Assembly (NCBI RefSeq): GCF_003054555.1
Contig: NZ_CP026304.1
Coordinates: 7,254,001-7,318,000 of the forward strand
Length of the DNA stretch: 64,000 bases
Reading direction: 5' to 3'
Source: Streptomyces lunaelactis
Lineage (GTDB): Bacteria; Actinomycetota; Actinomycetes; Streptomycetales; Streptomycetaceae
The notes below the pieces were generated by a model, which was not told where the DNA came from, ran no database searches, and saw nothing but the letters and a program-made list of their open reading frames with translations. The position numbers and the translations under genes are program-made. This document shows positions 16,250 to 24,745 of the stretch, in pieces; position 1 is the stretch's first letter, and each line of letters opens with the position of its first letter.

Positions 16250-17544
16250 GCGGGCGGACGAGGGCCCGAATAGGCACGATCGCCGGAGTGGGCATCCTCG
16301 CCGTGCTGGTGTGGCGTCTTGGCACCGGAGCCTTCCTGGACGGGCTGCGCAGAATAGACGGTCCCACGCTCCTGGCCGCGCTCGGACTCGGCCTGCTCAC
16401 CACGGTGTTCAGCGCCTGGCGCTGGCGCATCGTGGCCAGTGGCCTCGGCATCCGGCTGCCGCTGGGGTCGGCCGTCGCCGACTACTACCGCGCCCTGTTC
16501 CTGAACGCGGCGCTGCCCGGCGGCGTACTCGGCGATGTGCACCGCGCGGTACGGCACGGACAGAGCACCGGCGACATCGGCCGAGGCGTCCGTGCCGTCG
16601 TCCTCGAACGGGCCGCGGGCCAGCTCGTCCTGATCGCGGTCGGCGTGACGGTCCTGATCGCCGGGCCGACCCCTGCCCTGGCAGGGATCCGCCCTCTTGC
16701 CACGTCGCCGGTGATCGCGCTGACCGTCGCCGTGACCGGCGCCCTGATGATCGCGGCGGCCGTGAGGCTCGGCAGGAAGCCCGACGCCTCGCGATGGCGC
16801 CGGGCTGTACGCTCCGCGCTGGCCGAGACGCGCCTCGGACTGCTCTCACGCAGTAGCTGGCCGGGAGTTGTCCTCTCCTCCGTCGTGGTGCTGGCGGGAC
16901 ACCTCGGCACCTTCCTTCTCGCCGCCCGTGCCGCGGGCGCAACGGCGCCGACCGCCGAGCTCGTGCCCCTGATGGTGCTGGCGCTGCTCGCCATGGCGCT
17001 GCCCCTGAACGTCGGCGGCTGGGGCCCCAGGGAAGGTGTCACCGCCTGGGCCTTCGGCGCGGCCGGCCTGGGCGCCGCCCAGGGCCTGACCGTCGCCGTG
17101 GTCTACGGAGTGCTCACCTTCGCCGCGAGCCTGCCCGGCGCGGGTGTGCTCGCCGGTCAGTGGCTCGTCGGACAGAACCTAAGGCGTCCGCAACTCAAGC
17201 TCGAAGAGCGTGTCGTCGCCGAGGGCGGCGCGTCGCACCGGCGGGCGCAGCGCGTCCCGCATCACCGGCTGTCCGGGGAATCGGAGCCCGGGGATTCCGT
17301 CGCCGAGCAGGACCGGCGCCACGGTGACGTACAGCCGGTGCAGCGCACCCTCTTGCAGGAACCGCGACACGGTGACACCGCCGCCCTCGATCAGCACTCG
17401 GCCCAGGCCGCGCCGCGCCAGCGCCTGCACCAGGCGGCCCGGGGCGAAGTCGTCGCCGTCCGGGAGTACCAGCACATCGACGCCGTCGGGCACGGCCTTG
17501 CCACGCTCGCCGCCGGCGCCCACCACCCACAGAGTCGGGGCTGA
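16246..17544 (+). CDS. flippase-like membrane protein (lysylphosphatidylglycerol-synthase TM domain family)
   Basis: A membrane protein with about eight hydrophobic segments across its first 310 residues, including YYRALFLNAALPGGVLGDV, the conserved loop of the UPF0104/LPG-synthase TM family, and LPLNVGGWGPREG late in the domain. Members act as lipid or polyprenyl-linked flippases or as the membrane half of MprF. The hydrophobic domain ends about 17175, but the frame stays open to 17544 and gives a 120-residue hydrophilic tail encoded antisense to the reductase gene. That tail is probably not conserved. A stop lies one frame away at 17180, where a normal end would be expected. Confidence 0.75.
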   Translation: MSGRTRARIGTIAGVGILAVLVWRLGTGAFLDGLRRIDGPTLLAALGLGLLTTVFSAWRWRIVASGLGIRLPLGSAVADYYRALFLNAALPGGVLGDVHRAVRHGQSTGDIGRGVRAVVLERAAGQLVLIAVGVTVLIAGPTPALAGIRPLATSPVIALTVAVTGALMIAAAVRLGRKPDASRWRRAVRSALAETRLGLLSRSSWPGVVLSSVVVLAGHLGTFLLAARAAGATAPTAELVPLMVLALLAMALPLNVGGWGPREGVTAWAFGAAGLGAAQGLTVAVVYGVLTFAASLPGAGVLAGQWLVGQNLRRPQLKLEERVVAEGGASHRRAQRVPHHRLSGESEPGDSVAEQDRRHGDVQPVQRTLLQEPRHGDTAALDQHSAQAAPRQRLHQAARGEVVAVREYQHIDAVGHGLATLAAGAHHPQSRG

Positions 17545-18003
17545 ACCATCGGTGAACACCTGACGCCCCAGCGGCACGCGGCCCTTCGGATCGAGGACGA
17601 CGCGCACCGGGTTGTCCCCAGGACAGGCCCGCACCGTCAACCGGGGGTCGTCCGCGACGGCGGTCCCGGCGCCGACGACGACCGCGTCGGCGAGCGCCCG
17701 CAGGCGGTGCAGATGGAGACGGTCCTCCTCGCCGGTGACAAAGTCGGAGTCGCCGGTACGCGTCGCGATGAAGCCGTCCAGGCTCTGCCCGAGTTGGGCG
17801 AAGGTGAGGTGAGGACCGGCCAGGCACAGCGGCAGATAGCGGTCGGCGAGCAGCTGTGCCTCGGGCGAGGCAGCCTCGCTCCAGTGCCGTGGCCCGCCTG
17901 CGCCCGGGACCAGTCCGGCGGCTTCGGCGTCCGCCTCGGACCGGATGCCGCGCAGCCGTTCCCAGGCCTTCGCCGCGTCAAGTACCGCGTTGCGGCCGGT
18001 CAT
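17179..18003 (-). CDS. RibD-C-type pyrimidine reductase
   Basis: The 274-residue protein has the RibD C-terminal (DHFR-like) domain: FAQLGQSLDGFIA (about 68-80), VVVGAGTAVADDPRLTVR, a Pro/Arg/Val strand and VLIEGGGVTVSRF near the end. It lacks the N-terminal deaminase domain of bifunctional RibD and so resembles archaeal ArfC or stand-alone pyrimidine reductases, which reduce the ribosylamino group of 5-amino-6-ribosylaminopyrimidines with NADPH. It has an extra N-terminal segment of about 60 residues. Its start overlaps the creatininase stop (ATGA). It converges with the flippase gene, whose frame overlaps it by 366 bases. Confidence 0.85.
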   Translation of the reverse strand: MTGRNAVLDAAKAWERLRGIRSEADAEAAGLVPGAGGPRHWSEAASPEAQLLADRYLPLCLAGPHLTFAQLGQSLDGFIATRTGDSDFVTGEEDRLHLHRLRALADAVVVGAGTAVADDPRLTVRACPGDNPVRVVLDPKGRVPLGRQVFTDGSAPTLWVVGAGGERGKAVPDGVDVLVLPDGDDFAPGRLVQALARRGLGRVLIEGGGVTVSRFLQEGALHRLYVTVAPVLLGDGIPGLRFPGQPVMRDALRPPVRRAALGDDTLFELELRTP

Positions 18004-18746
18004 CGGGTCTCCCGGGAGGTGAGCAGTGAGACGTACTCACCGAAGGAATCGGCAAGCGAGGCGAGCAGTTGTTTTCCCTTCTCGGCTGACGCCATGGAAG
18101 GGCGGCCGATCACACCGGACTCCGTGTACGCCGACATACCGAGAGTGAGCAGATGCTTACGCTCGTCGGCAAGGAAGTCGGACGTTTCATAACCGGGACG
18201 GACAAGTTCGGGGTGGGCATGCAGAAGGATGGATGTCTCCACTTCCCCCGCGTGCATATCGCTGTGCGAGGGTGTCTGTACGCCTGCCCGCGTCCGAGCT
18301 GTGTCCCAGTCCGCCGGGCCCGGGAAAAGCGCCATGGGCATCTCGCTGCCGACGGATTCCTGAACCACATTGCGCAGTACGTAATTTCCCCCGTGCCCAT
18401 TGACAAGAATCAGGGCACGCACCCCGGACCGTCGCAGCGAGTCGGCGATGTCCCGTACGACCAAGTGGAGGGTCGCGGCGGAAATGCTGACGGTTCCTGG
18501 CCAGGCCGCGTGCTCGTGGGAGCAGGAGATCGTCACCGGCGGAAGCAGGTTGACCGGGTGGGCGGCGGCTGCCTCCCCGGCGATCGTGCAGGCGATGACC
18601 GTGTCGGTCACCAAGGGAAGGAACGCTCCGTGCTGCTCGAAGCTGCCGACGGGAAGGACGGCGACCGCGGCCCGCCGGGCCCTCACGTCCTGTGTCGAGT
18701 CCCAGGGCAACAGGCCCGGTGCCTGTGCCGTTTCCGAACCGCTCAT
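18000..18746 (-). CDS. creatininase-family amidohydrolase (ArfB-like)
   Basis: The 248-residue protein shows the creatininase signature: LPVGSFEQHGAFLPLVTDT (about 31-49) with metal-binding Glu, His and Asp, SCSHEHAAWPGT, VNGHGGN and DMHAGEVETS. The family includes creatinine amidohydrolase and the archaeal ArfB, which removes the formyl group of FAPy, the formylamino-pyrimidine nucleotide. Linked to a RibD-C reductase and an atypical GTP cyclohydrolase II, the ArfB-like activity is the more likely one. It diverges from the cyclohydrolase, with 137 bases between. Confidence 0.82.
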   Translation of the reverse strand: MSGSETAQAPGLLPWDSTQDVRARRAAVAVLPVGSFEQHGAFLPLVTDTVIACTIAGEAAAAHPVNLLPPVTISCSHEHAAWPGTVSISAATLHLVVRDIADSLRRSGVRALILVNGHGGNYVLRNVVQESVGSEMPMALFPGPADWDTARTRAGVQTPSHSDMHAGEVETSILLHAHPELVRPGYETSDFLADERKHLLTLGMSAYTESGVIGRPSMASAEKGKQLLASLADSFGEYVSLLTSRETR

Positions 18747-18845
18747 GTCTTTCCGGCCTTTCGTCGTCCGCTCCGTGCACCCACGGTCGAACGTGATGAA
18801 TCGGACAGCCAGTTGATGTCCAAGTGAAGTTCCTCAACCATTTTC

Positions 18846-18875
18846 GCTCACGCTTCCGTGAGCCTGCCATATAGG
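18846..18875 (+). promoter_or_regulatory. palindrome and -10-like box before the cyclohydrolase gene
   Basis: A perfect 7-bp inverted repeat, GCTCACG...CGTGAGC (18846-18863, 4-base spacer), sits just before CATATAGGAT, which contains a -10-like TATAGG at about 18870. The palindrome covers the -35 position, as a repressor operator would. The region also separates the divergent creatininase gene, so one site could control both arms. Confidence 0.4.
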
Positions 18876-18883
18876 ATCGGGTC

Positions 18884-19534
18884 ATGACAGAAAGTGATGG
18901 TGCGTTCGGCGGTCGTGTTCGTCCATCAGGTGTCGAACGAGTGGTGGATGTGCGGTTGTCCACCATGCACGGCGAATTTCTCGCTATCGGCTACCTGGAC
19001 CGCGAAAGCGCCGATGAGCAAATGGTGCTTGTGTACGGCGATGTCGAGAGAGAAGGAGCTCTCACGCGTGTGCATTCGGAGTGTCTGACCGGAGATGTCT
19101 TCGGGTCCAAACACTGTGAATGCGGCGATCAGCTCGCCGCCGCGCTGGATGCCATCGTGCGGGAAGGGCACGGCATCCTCGTCTATCTCAGGGGCCATGA
19201 GGGGCGCGGGATCGGGCTGTTGGCCAAGCTCCGGGCGATGAAGCTCCAGGCGGAGGGGATGGACACGGTCGAGGCGAATCTCGCCCTCGGGTTCCCCGCC
19301 GACGCCCGCGACTACAAGGTGGCGGCGGACATTCTGCACGACCTCGACGTCCCGTCCGTACGGCTGCTGTCGAACAATCCGCTCAAGCGCGAGGCGCTGC
19401 TGCGGCACGGCATCAAGGTCACCGAACAGGTGCCGCTGCTGATCGCGCCGCGCGAGGAGAACCTCTCCTATCTGTGGACCAAGCGGGAACGCCTCGACCA
19501 CTACCTGCCACACCTGGACGGCGCCGTCGAATAG
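18884..19534 (+). CDS. ribA: GTP cyclohydrolase II, Met-variant
   Basis: The 216-residue protein is a stand-alone GTP cyclohydrolase II. Zn ligands Cys67, Cys78 and Cys80 lie in SECLTGDVFGSKHCECGDQL, followed by RGHEGRGIGL, VEANLALGFPADARDY and SNNPLK. The conserved Tyr in KLRAY is Met119 here (KLRAM). From the literature as I recall it, the Streptomyces coelicolor paralogue SCO6655 has this Tyr-to-Met change and stops at the formylated product FAPy instead of releasing formate. This gene is therefore probably a specialised paralogue, not the riboflavin housekeeping enzyme. It sits next to a putative FAPy deformylase. Confidence 0.9.
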   Translation: MTESDGAFGGRVRPSGVERVVDVRLSTMHGEFLAIGYLDRESADEQMVLVYGDVEREGALTRVHSECLTGDVFGSKHCECGDQLAAALDAIVREGHGILVYLRGHEGRGIGLLAKLRAMKLQAEGMDTVEANLALGFPADARDYKVAADILHDLDVPSVRLLSNNPLKREALLRHGIKVTEQVPLLIAPREENLSYLWTKRERLDHYLPHLDGAVE

Positions 19535-19566
19535 GCCTCACGGGTTGACCGTCATGTCCTCTGCGG

Positions 19567-22470
19567 TCACGCCATCTGACGGCGCACCAGTTCGTGCAGC
19601 TGACCACCTGGATGAGCGAGCAGGTCCGCCGGCGCGCCCTGCTCCACGACCCGGCCGTCCGACATGACGATCACGCGGTCGGCGTCCATCACCGTGGTCA
19701 GCCGGTGCGCGATCACCACGCGGCTGGCGCTCAGCCGGCGGGTGGACTCGATCACGATGCGCTGGGTCTCGTTGTCCAGCGCGCTCGTGGCCTCGTCGAA
19801 GAAGAGGATGCGCGGGCGGCGGATGAGCGCCTGGGCGATCATCAGGCGCTGCCGCTGGCCGCCCGAGATCGCGCCGCCGCCCGCGATCATGGTGTGCAGG
19901 CCCATCGGCATGCGCTTGATGTCCTCGGCCAGGCCCGCCATTTCGGCCGCCTCCCAGGCCTCTTCCTGGGTGAAGGCCTCGGCGCCGCAGATGCAGTCCA
20001 GGATCGATCCGGTGAGCGGCTGTGCGTTCTGCAGGACGACACCGCACTGGCGCCGCACCGCCGCCTGGTCCAGGGCGGCCAGGTCCTGGCCGTCGTACAG
20101 CACGCTGCCCGAGGCCGGTTTGTCGAAGCCGATGAGGAGCCGCAGCAGCGTCGACTTTCCGCAGCCGCTGGGGCCGACGATCGCCACGAACTCGCCCGGC
20201 CTCACCTGGAGGGACACATCGTCGAGGACCAGCGGGCCGTCGTCGGTATAGCGGAAGGAGAGCTTCCTGGCCTCGATCCCGCCGGACAGGACGCCGGGCT
20301 GTGCGCTGGCGCCGCGGACCTCCGGTGCCTCGTCCAGGACCGGCTTGATCTGCTCGAACATGGGCAGTGCCGCGGCGACCGAGACGAGTGCCCCGGAGAG
20401 CTGGGTGACCGAGGTCAGCAGCATGGTCACGGAGGTGTTGAAGGTGAGGAACTCACCCGCCGACATGCTGCCGCGGGCAGGTCCGGCCAGCAGCATGAAC
20501 ATCGTGAGCGTGCAGAGCGGCAGATAGACCGCGTCGAGGACCGTGGTCAGGTTCCTGACCCGGCCCGCCCGCTGCTGCAGTTCACGCGAGCGCGCGAACT
20601 CGCGCGCCCAGGCCGCGTACGCGAAGCTCTCCGCCGCGGCGACGCGCAGCTTGGGCAGTCCGCGCAGGGTCTGGAACGCCTGGTTGTTGAGCTTGTTGCC
20701 GAGCTCGACCAGTTGCCGCTGCCACCGCAGCTGCCACAGGCCCATCCCGAGGAAGACGGCCCCGATGACGAGCAGCATGCCGATCGCGGCCAGCGCCAGC
20801 GGCACGCTGTACCAGAGCAGCAGTGCGAGGTTCATGGCACCGACCGTGCTCGCCTGTACGGCCACCGGACCCATGCCGGACAGCAGCCGGCGGATGGAGC
20901 TGATGCCCATCGCCGCACTGGCCAGCTCTCCGGTGGAGCGCTCGGTGAAGAACTTCGTCGGCAGCCGCAGCAGCCGGTCCCACACGGCCGGTTGCAGCGC
21001 GCTCTCGATACGCCCCTCCATCCGCAGAACGGTGAGATTCTGCAGCAGCATGAAGGCGGCGGTGACGATGCCGGCGATCATGACGGCCAGCGAGACCTGG
21101 ACGATGAGGCTCGTCTCGGCCGTCGGCACATAGACACCGAGCACCTGCCCGGTCGCGATCGGCACCAGCGCACCGAGACCGACCGTCACCAGAATGCCGA
21201 GGGCCAGGTTCCGTACGTCGCTCCTGGTGCCGCGCATGCTGAAGCGCAGCAGCCGCCACATGGTCATCGGCCGTTCCGGCAGCGGACGGTAGAACATCAC
21301 GGCGCGCGGCTCGATATCCTCGGCAACGTCCTTGCCGATGCGCCTGCGCAGACCCGATGCCGGGTTCACCGCCTCGTACCGGCCACGGCGCCACAGCAGC
21401 GCGACCGGCGCTCCGGACCTGGCCCAATGGCCCACCAGCGGACCGGAGTTCGTACGCCACCAGCGGTCGTCGAGTCTGACCGCGCGGGTACGGATCCGTG
21501 AGCCGACGGCGATGCGCTCGACCGGACTGACCCGCGCGTCCCTCGCGGCGCTCTTCGGGGGCTCGGAGAGCGTGATCCCGGTGGCCTCGGCGACGCGGCG
21601 GCAGACGGCGAGGGTGGCGTCGTCGGTGGCCCTGTCCGCAACGGTGGCAGACCGTCCGGCCCGCTCCGGCCTGCCGATGGACGCCAGCAACGCCTGGTCC
21701 GCGCGCTCGCGGACGGCCTCGCCCGCCTTGATGCCGGCCGCCGTACGGTCTTCGTGGGCGCGCTCCAGCTGTTCGATCCAGCGGTCCACCGCGGACAGCA
21801 GCCGGTACTGCTGGTTGACCATCTGCTGCCAGGTCGCGGCGTCGACCAGCAGGTCGCCCGCGGCCTCGGCGCTGTACACGGCGCCGTACTGGACGCTGCC
21901 GGGGGAGACCGGCATCCACAGGATGTCGTCGTCGGCCACGGCCTCTTCGGTGGCCGGCCGGCCGTCGAGCGGGGCCTCGAACAGGACGCCGAGACCGCGG
22001 CTGATGCCGAGCGCGAAGGCGTACTCCAGCGGGGTGGGCACGGGCTCGTACCCGGCCCCGTACGTGCCGTCGGCCTGACCGCCGTACTGACCGCCGTACT
22101 GATTCCCGTAGGCGTCGTACTGGCCGGTTTCCCCGTACTCGGGCCGGTACAGCTCGCGCAGCGGTATCCGGCGCAGCAGACAGTCCTGCGAGGGCCTGCC
22201 GAGCAGGGTGTGCTGCGGCCCTTGCACCGGGCCGAGCAGCAGAGTTCCGGCCTCCAGGCGGCCGAGGAAGTGCCAGTGACCCTGCTGGGCGGCGTCGACC
22301 GCGAAGAGATCGAGGGCCCCGCCGACAACGAGCCACAGCACCTGCGGCCCCTCCAGCGGCACACTGCGCAGACCCGTGCAGTCCACCGGGGTGCCGAGGC
22401 CGCCCAGTGCGTGCGTCACCGCGTCGGACTCGGCGGGCCCCGCGGCCGTGGAGGGGTGTACGGATGACAC
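19567..22470 (-). CDS. NHLM/NHLP bacteriocin-system ABC transporter (no peptidase domain)
   Basis: The 967-residue protein has an unusual N-terminal cupin-like/linker region of about 400 residues with a Tyr/Gly/Gln repeat (YGGQYGGQ, about residue 115), a six-helix ABC membrane domain (about 430-700) and a nucleotide-binding domain with VGPSGCGKST, SGGQRQRL and ILFFDEATSALD. This fits the second ABC subunit of NHLM-type leader-peptide export systems. The GTG start lies one base after the stop of the C39 transporter gene, so they are coupled. It converges with the cyclohydrolase gene. It probably forms the export complex with the next two proteins. Confidence 0.85.
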   Translation of the reverse strand: MSSVHPSTAAGPAESDAVTHALGGLGTPVDCTGLRSVPLEGPQVLWLVVGGALDLFAVDAAQQGHWHFLGRLEAGTLLLGPVQGPQHTLLGRPSQDCLLRRIPLRELYRPEYGETGQYDAYGNQYGGQYGGQADGTYGAGYEPVPTPLEYAFALGISRGLGVLFEAPLDGRPATEEAVADDDILWMPVSPGSVQYGAVYSAEAAGDLLVDAATWQQMVNQQYRLLSAVDRWIEQLERAHEDRTAAGIKAGEAVRERADQALLASIGRPERAGRSATVADRATDDATLAVCRRVAEATGITLSEPPKSAARDARVSPVERIAVGSRIRTRAVRLDDRWWRTNSGPLVGHWARSGAPVALLWRRGRYEAVNPASGLRRRIGKDVAEDIEPRAVMFYRPLPERPMTMWRLLRFSMRGTRSDVRNLALGILVTVGLGALVPIATGQVLGVYVPTAETSLIVQVSLAVMIAGIVTAAFMLLQNLTVLRMEGRIESALQPAVWDRLLRLPTKFFTERSTGELASAAMGISSIRRLLSGMGPVAVQASTVGAMNLALLLWYSVPLALAAIGMLLVIGAVFLGMGLWQLRWQRQLVELGNKLNNQAFQTLRGLPKLRVAAAESFAYAAWAREFARSRELQQRAGRVRNLTTVLDAVYLPLCTLTMFMLLAGPARGSMSAGEFLTFNTSVTMLLTSVTQLSGALVSVAAALPMFEQIKPVLDEAPEVRGASAQPGVLSGGIEARKLSFRYTDDGPLVLDDVSLQVRPGEFVAIVGPSGCGKSTLLRLLIGFDKPASGSVLYDGQDLAALDQAAVRRQCGVVLQNAQPLTGSILDCICGAEAFTQEEAWEAAEMAGLAEDIKRMPMGLHTMIAGGGAISGGQRQRLMIAQALIRRPRILFFDEATSALDNETQRIVIESTRRLSASRVVIAHRLTTVMDADRVIVMSDGRVVEQGAPADLLAHPGGQLHELVRRQMA

Positions 22471-22471
22471 G

Positions 22472-24745
22472 TCAGTGCTCCTTGACCAGCTCGGCGTACG
22501 GGCCCCCGGCGGCGACCAGGTCCTCGTGCCGGCCACGTTCGACGACCGAACCGTGGTCGAGGACCACGATCTCGTCGCTGTCGCGCACCGTGCTCAGCCG
22601 GTGGGCGATCACGACGCACGCGCAGCCGCGCCGCCGCAGATTGTCGATGATGACCCGCTCGGTCTCCGCGTCCAGGGCGCTCGTCACCTCGTCGAGCACC
22701 AGGATGCTCGGGCGCCGCACCAGCGCGCGGGCGATCTCGAGCCGCTGGCGCTGCCCGCCGGAGAAATTGCGGCCGTCCTGTTCGACCCGGCTGTGGATGC
22801 CGTCGGGGCGCCGCGCGATCACGTCGTCGTAGAGGGCCGCGTCCTTGAGGGCGGTGACGACGGCCTCGTCGGTTATCGACGGGTCCCACAGCGCCACGTT
22901 GTCCCGGACGGTGCCTTCGAAGAGGAAGACGTCCTGGTCGACGAAGGAGACCGAGGCGGCCAGTGCGCTGCGGGAGATGTCCTCCAGGCGCTGTCCGTCG
23001 ATCCGGATCGTCCCCTCCCAGGGGCTGTAGAGGCCGGAGATCAGCCGGGAGACGGTGGACTTGCCGCTGCCGGATCCGCCGACGAGCGCGACCTGCCGGC
23101 CGGGGCCGACCGCCAGCGAGAAGCCGCTGAGCAGTGGTTTGTCCAGCGGGCTGTAGCCGAAGGTGACGTTCTCCAGCGTCACATGGCCCGTGAGGCGGCG
23201 GGTGCTCGCGTCCGGCTCCCGGCGTGAGTAGAGCGAGTCGACCGGGAAGTTCTCGACGTCCTTCAGCCGTGCCACATCGGCCGCGAAGTCCTGGATCCGG
23301 CCGGCCACGCCGTTCAGCCGCGCGATCGGAGCGGTGAAGCGCGTCACCAGCGCCTGGAAGGCGACGAGCAGACCGATCGAGATGTGGCCCTCCACCGCCC
23401 GCAGCCCGCCGATCCAGAGGATCAGCGCACTGTTGAGCGTCGCGAGGGTGGGCGCGACGACGGCCAGGAACGCGCTCGGCACGCCAAGACGCTGCTGTAC
23501 CTCCAGCGTCGTCGCGTGCTGGCCCGCCCAGCGGCGGAAGTAGCCGTTCTCGCCGCCGGTGGCCTTCATCGTCTCGATCAGCTGAAGGCCGGTGTACGAG
23601 GTGTTGGTCAGCCGGGCGCTGTCTGCGCGCAGTTTCTGGGTGTTGGTCGCGCGCAGCCGGATCACGATGCGCATCGCGACCACGTTGAGCAGGGCGATCA
23701 GCACACCGACGAAGGTGAGCTGAGGGTCGTACGTCCACAGCAGGAAGGCGTAGAGGATCACGACGACCCCGTCCACACCCGCGGCGGCGAGATCCCGCGC
23801 CAGAGTTTCGGCCACCGCGTCGTTGGACTGCAGCCGCTGGACCAGATCGGCCGGGCTGCGCTGCGCGAAGAAGGTGACGGGCAGCCGCAGCAGATGCCGC
23901 AGGAAGCGTGCGCTGCTGAGCGTGGACGAGATGATGCGGCCGCGCAGCAGATTCGCCTGCTGGAGAGCGGTCAGCACGGCGGTGAGCGCCACCATCGTGG
24001 CCATCGACGCGAAGAGGGGTCCCAGCAGCGAGGTCTGGTTGCCGATCAGGAACATGTCGATGTACGTACGGCTCAGCGCCGGCATCGCCGCGCCGACGGC
24101 GACGAGCAGCAGGCTGGCCAGCAGAGCGGCCAGCAGGGTGCCCGTCGTGCCGCGCATCCTCGCGGGCACGGCGCCCATGATTCCCGGTTTGCGGCCGCCC
24201 CGGCGGAAGGCCTCGGTCGGCTCGAAGACCAGGGCGACCCCGGTGAAGCTGGTGTCGAAGTCCTCCATCGACACGAAACGGCGGCCCTTGTCGGGGTCGT
24301 TGATGTGTACGCCACGGCGGCCGAGCTTGCGGCCCATGCCGTCGTAGACGACATAGTGGTTGAACTCCCAGAACAGGATGGCGGGCGCCTGCACCTCGGC
24401 GAGCGCGGCCGGTTCCATCTGCATACCCTTGGCCTGCAGGCCGTAACTGCGGGCGGCCTTGAGCAGGTTGCTGGCCCGCGAGCCGTCGCGGGATACACCG
24501 CACGCGATACGCAGCTCCTCGAGCGGCACATGCTTCCCGAAGTGCGCGAGCACCATGGCCAGCGAGGCGGCCCCGCACTCCAGGGCCTCCATCTGGAGCA
24601 CGGTGGGGGTGCGAACGGCTTTCCGCTTCTTGACCTTGGGGGGCCCTGGGGGGCGGCCGCCGTGCGCGCGGCGCCGGGAGGCGGGCGCGCTGTCGGGGCG
24701 ATGCCGGCCGCGGCCCGCCGGAGGCAGTTGCTGCTGCGCGGTCAT
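22472..24745 (-). CDS. NHLM bacteriocin-system ABC transporter with C39 peptidase
   Basis: The 757-residue protein has an N-terminal peptidase C39 domain with catalytic Cys57 (MEALECGAASLAM), His130 (FWEFNHYVVY) and Asp150 (INDPDKG). A six-helix ABC domain and an NBD follow (GGSGSGKST, SGGQRQRL, ILVLDEVTSALD). Such transporters cut double-glycine leaders and export the core peptide. The ATG overlaps the HlyD stop by four bases. Its substrate is most likely the double-Gly precursor at 25744-25980. Confidence 0.92.
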   Translation of the reverse strand: MTAQQQLPPAGRGRHRPDSAPASRRRAHGGRPPGPPKVKKRKAVRTPTVLQMEALECGAASLAMVLAHFGKHVPLEELRIACGVSRDGSRASNLLKAARSYGLQAKGMQMEPAALAEVQAPAILFWEFNHYVVYDGMGRKLGRRGVHINDPDKGRRFVSMEDFDTSFTGVALVFEPTEAFRRGGRKPGIMGAVPARMRGTTGTLLAALLASLLLVAVGAAMPALSRTYIDMFLIGNQTSLLGPLFASMATMVALTAVLTALQQANLLRGRIISSTLSSARFLRHLLRLPVTFFAQRSPADLVQRLQSNDAVAETLARDLAAAGVDGVVVILYAFLLWTYDPQLTFVGVLIALLNVVAMRIVIRLRATNTQKLRADSARLTNTSYTGLQLIETMKATGGENGYFRRWAGQHATTLEVQQRLGVPSAFLAVVAPTLATLNSALILWIGGLRAVEGHISIGLLVAFQALVTRFTAPIARLNGVAGRIQDFAADVARLKDVENFPVDSLYSRREPDASTRRLTGHVTLENVTFGYSPLDKPLLSGFSLAVGPGRQVALVGGSGSGKSTVSRLISGLYSPWEGTIRIDGQRLEDISRSALAASVSFVDQDVFLFEGTVRDNVALWDPSITDEAVVTALKDAALYDDVIARRPDGIHSRVEQDGRNFSGGQRQRLEIARALVRRPSILVLDEVTSALDAETERVIIDNLRRRGCACVVIAHRLSTVRDSDEIVVLDHGSVVERGRHEDLVAAGGPYAELVKEH

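Noticed and set aside
18884..19534. Assignment as the housekeeping riboflavin cyclohydrolase
   Set aside because: The active-site Met and the lack of ribB, ribE or ribH neighbours argue for a specialised paralogue.
19594..21501. 635-codon plus-strand open frame opposite the NHLM ABC gene
   Set aside because: Shadow frame of the ABC protein; no start signal and unlike any protein family.
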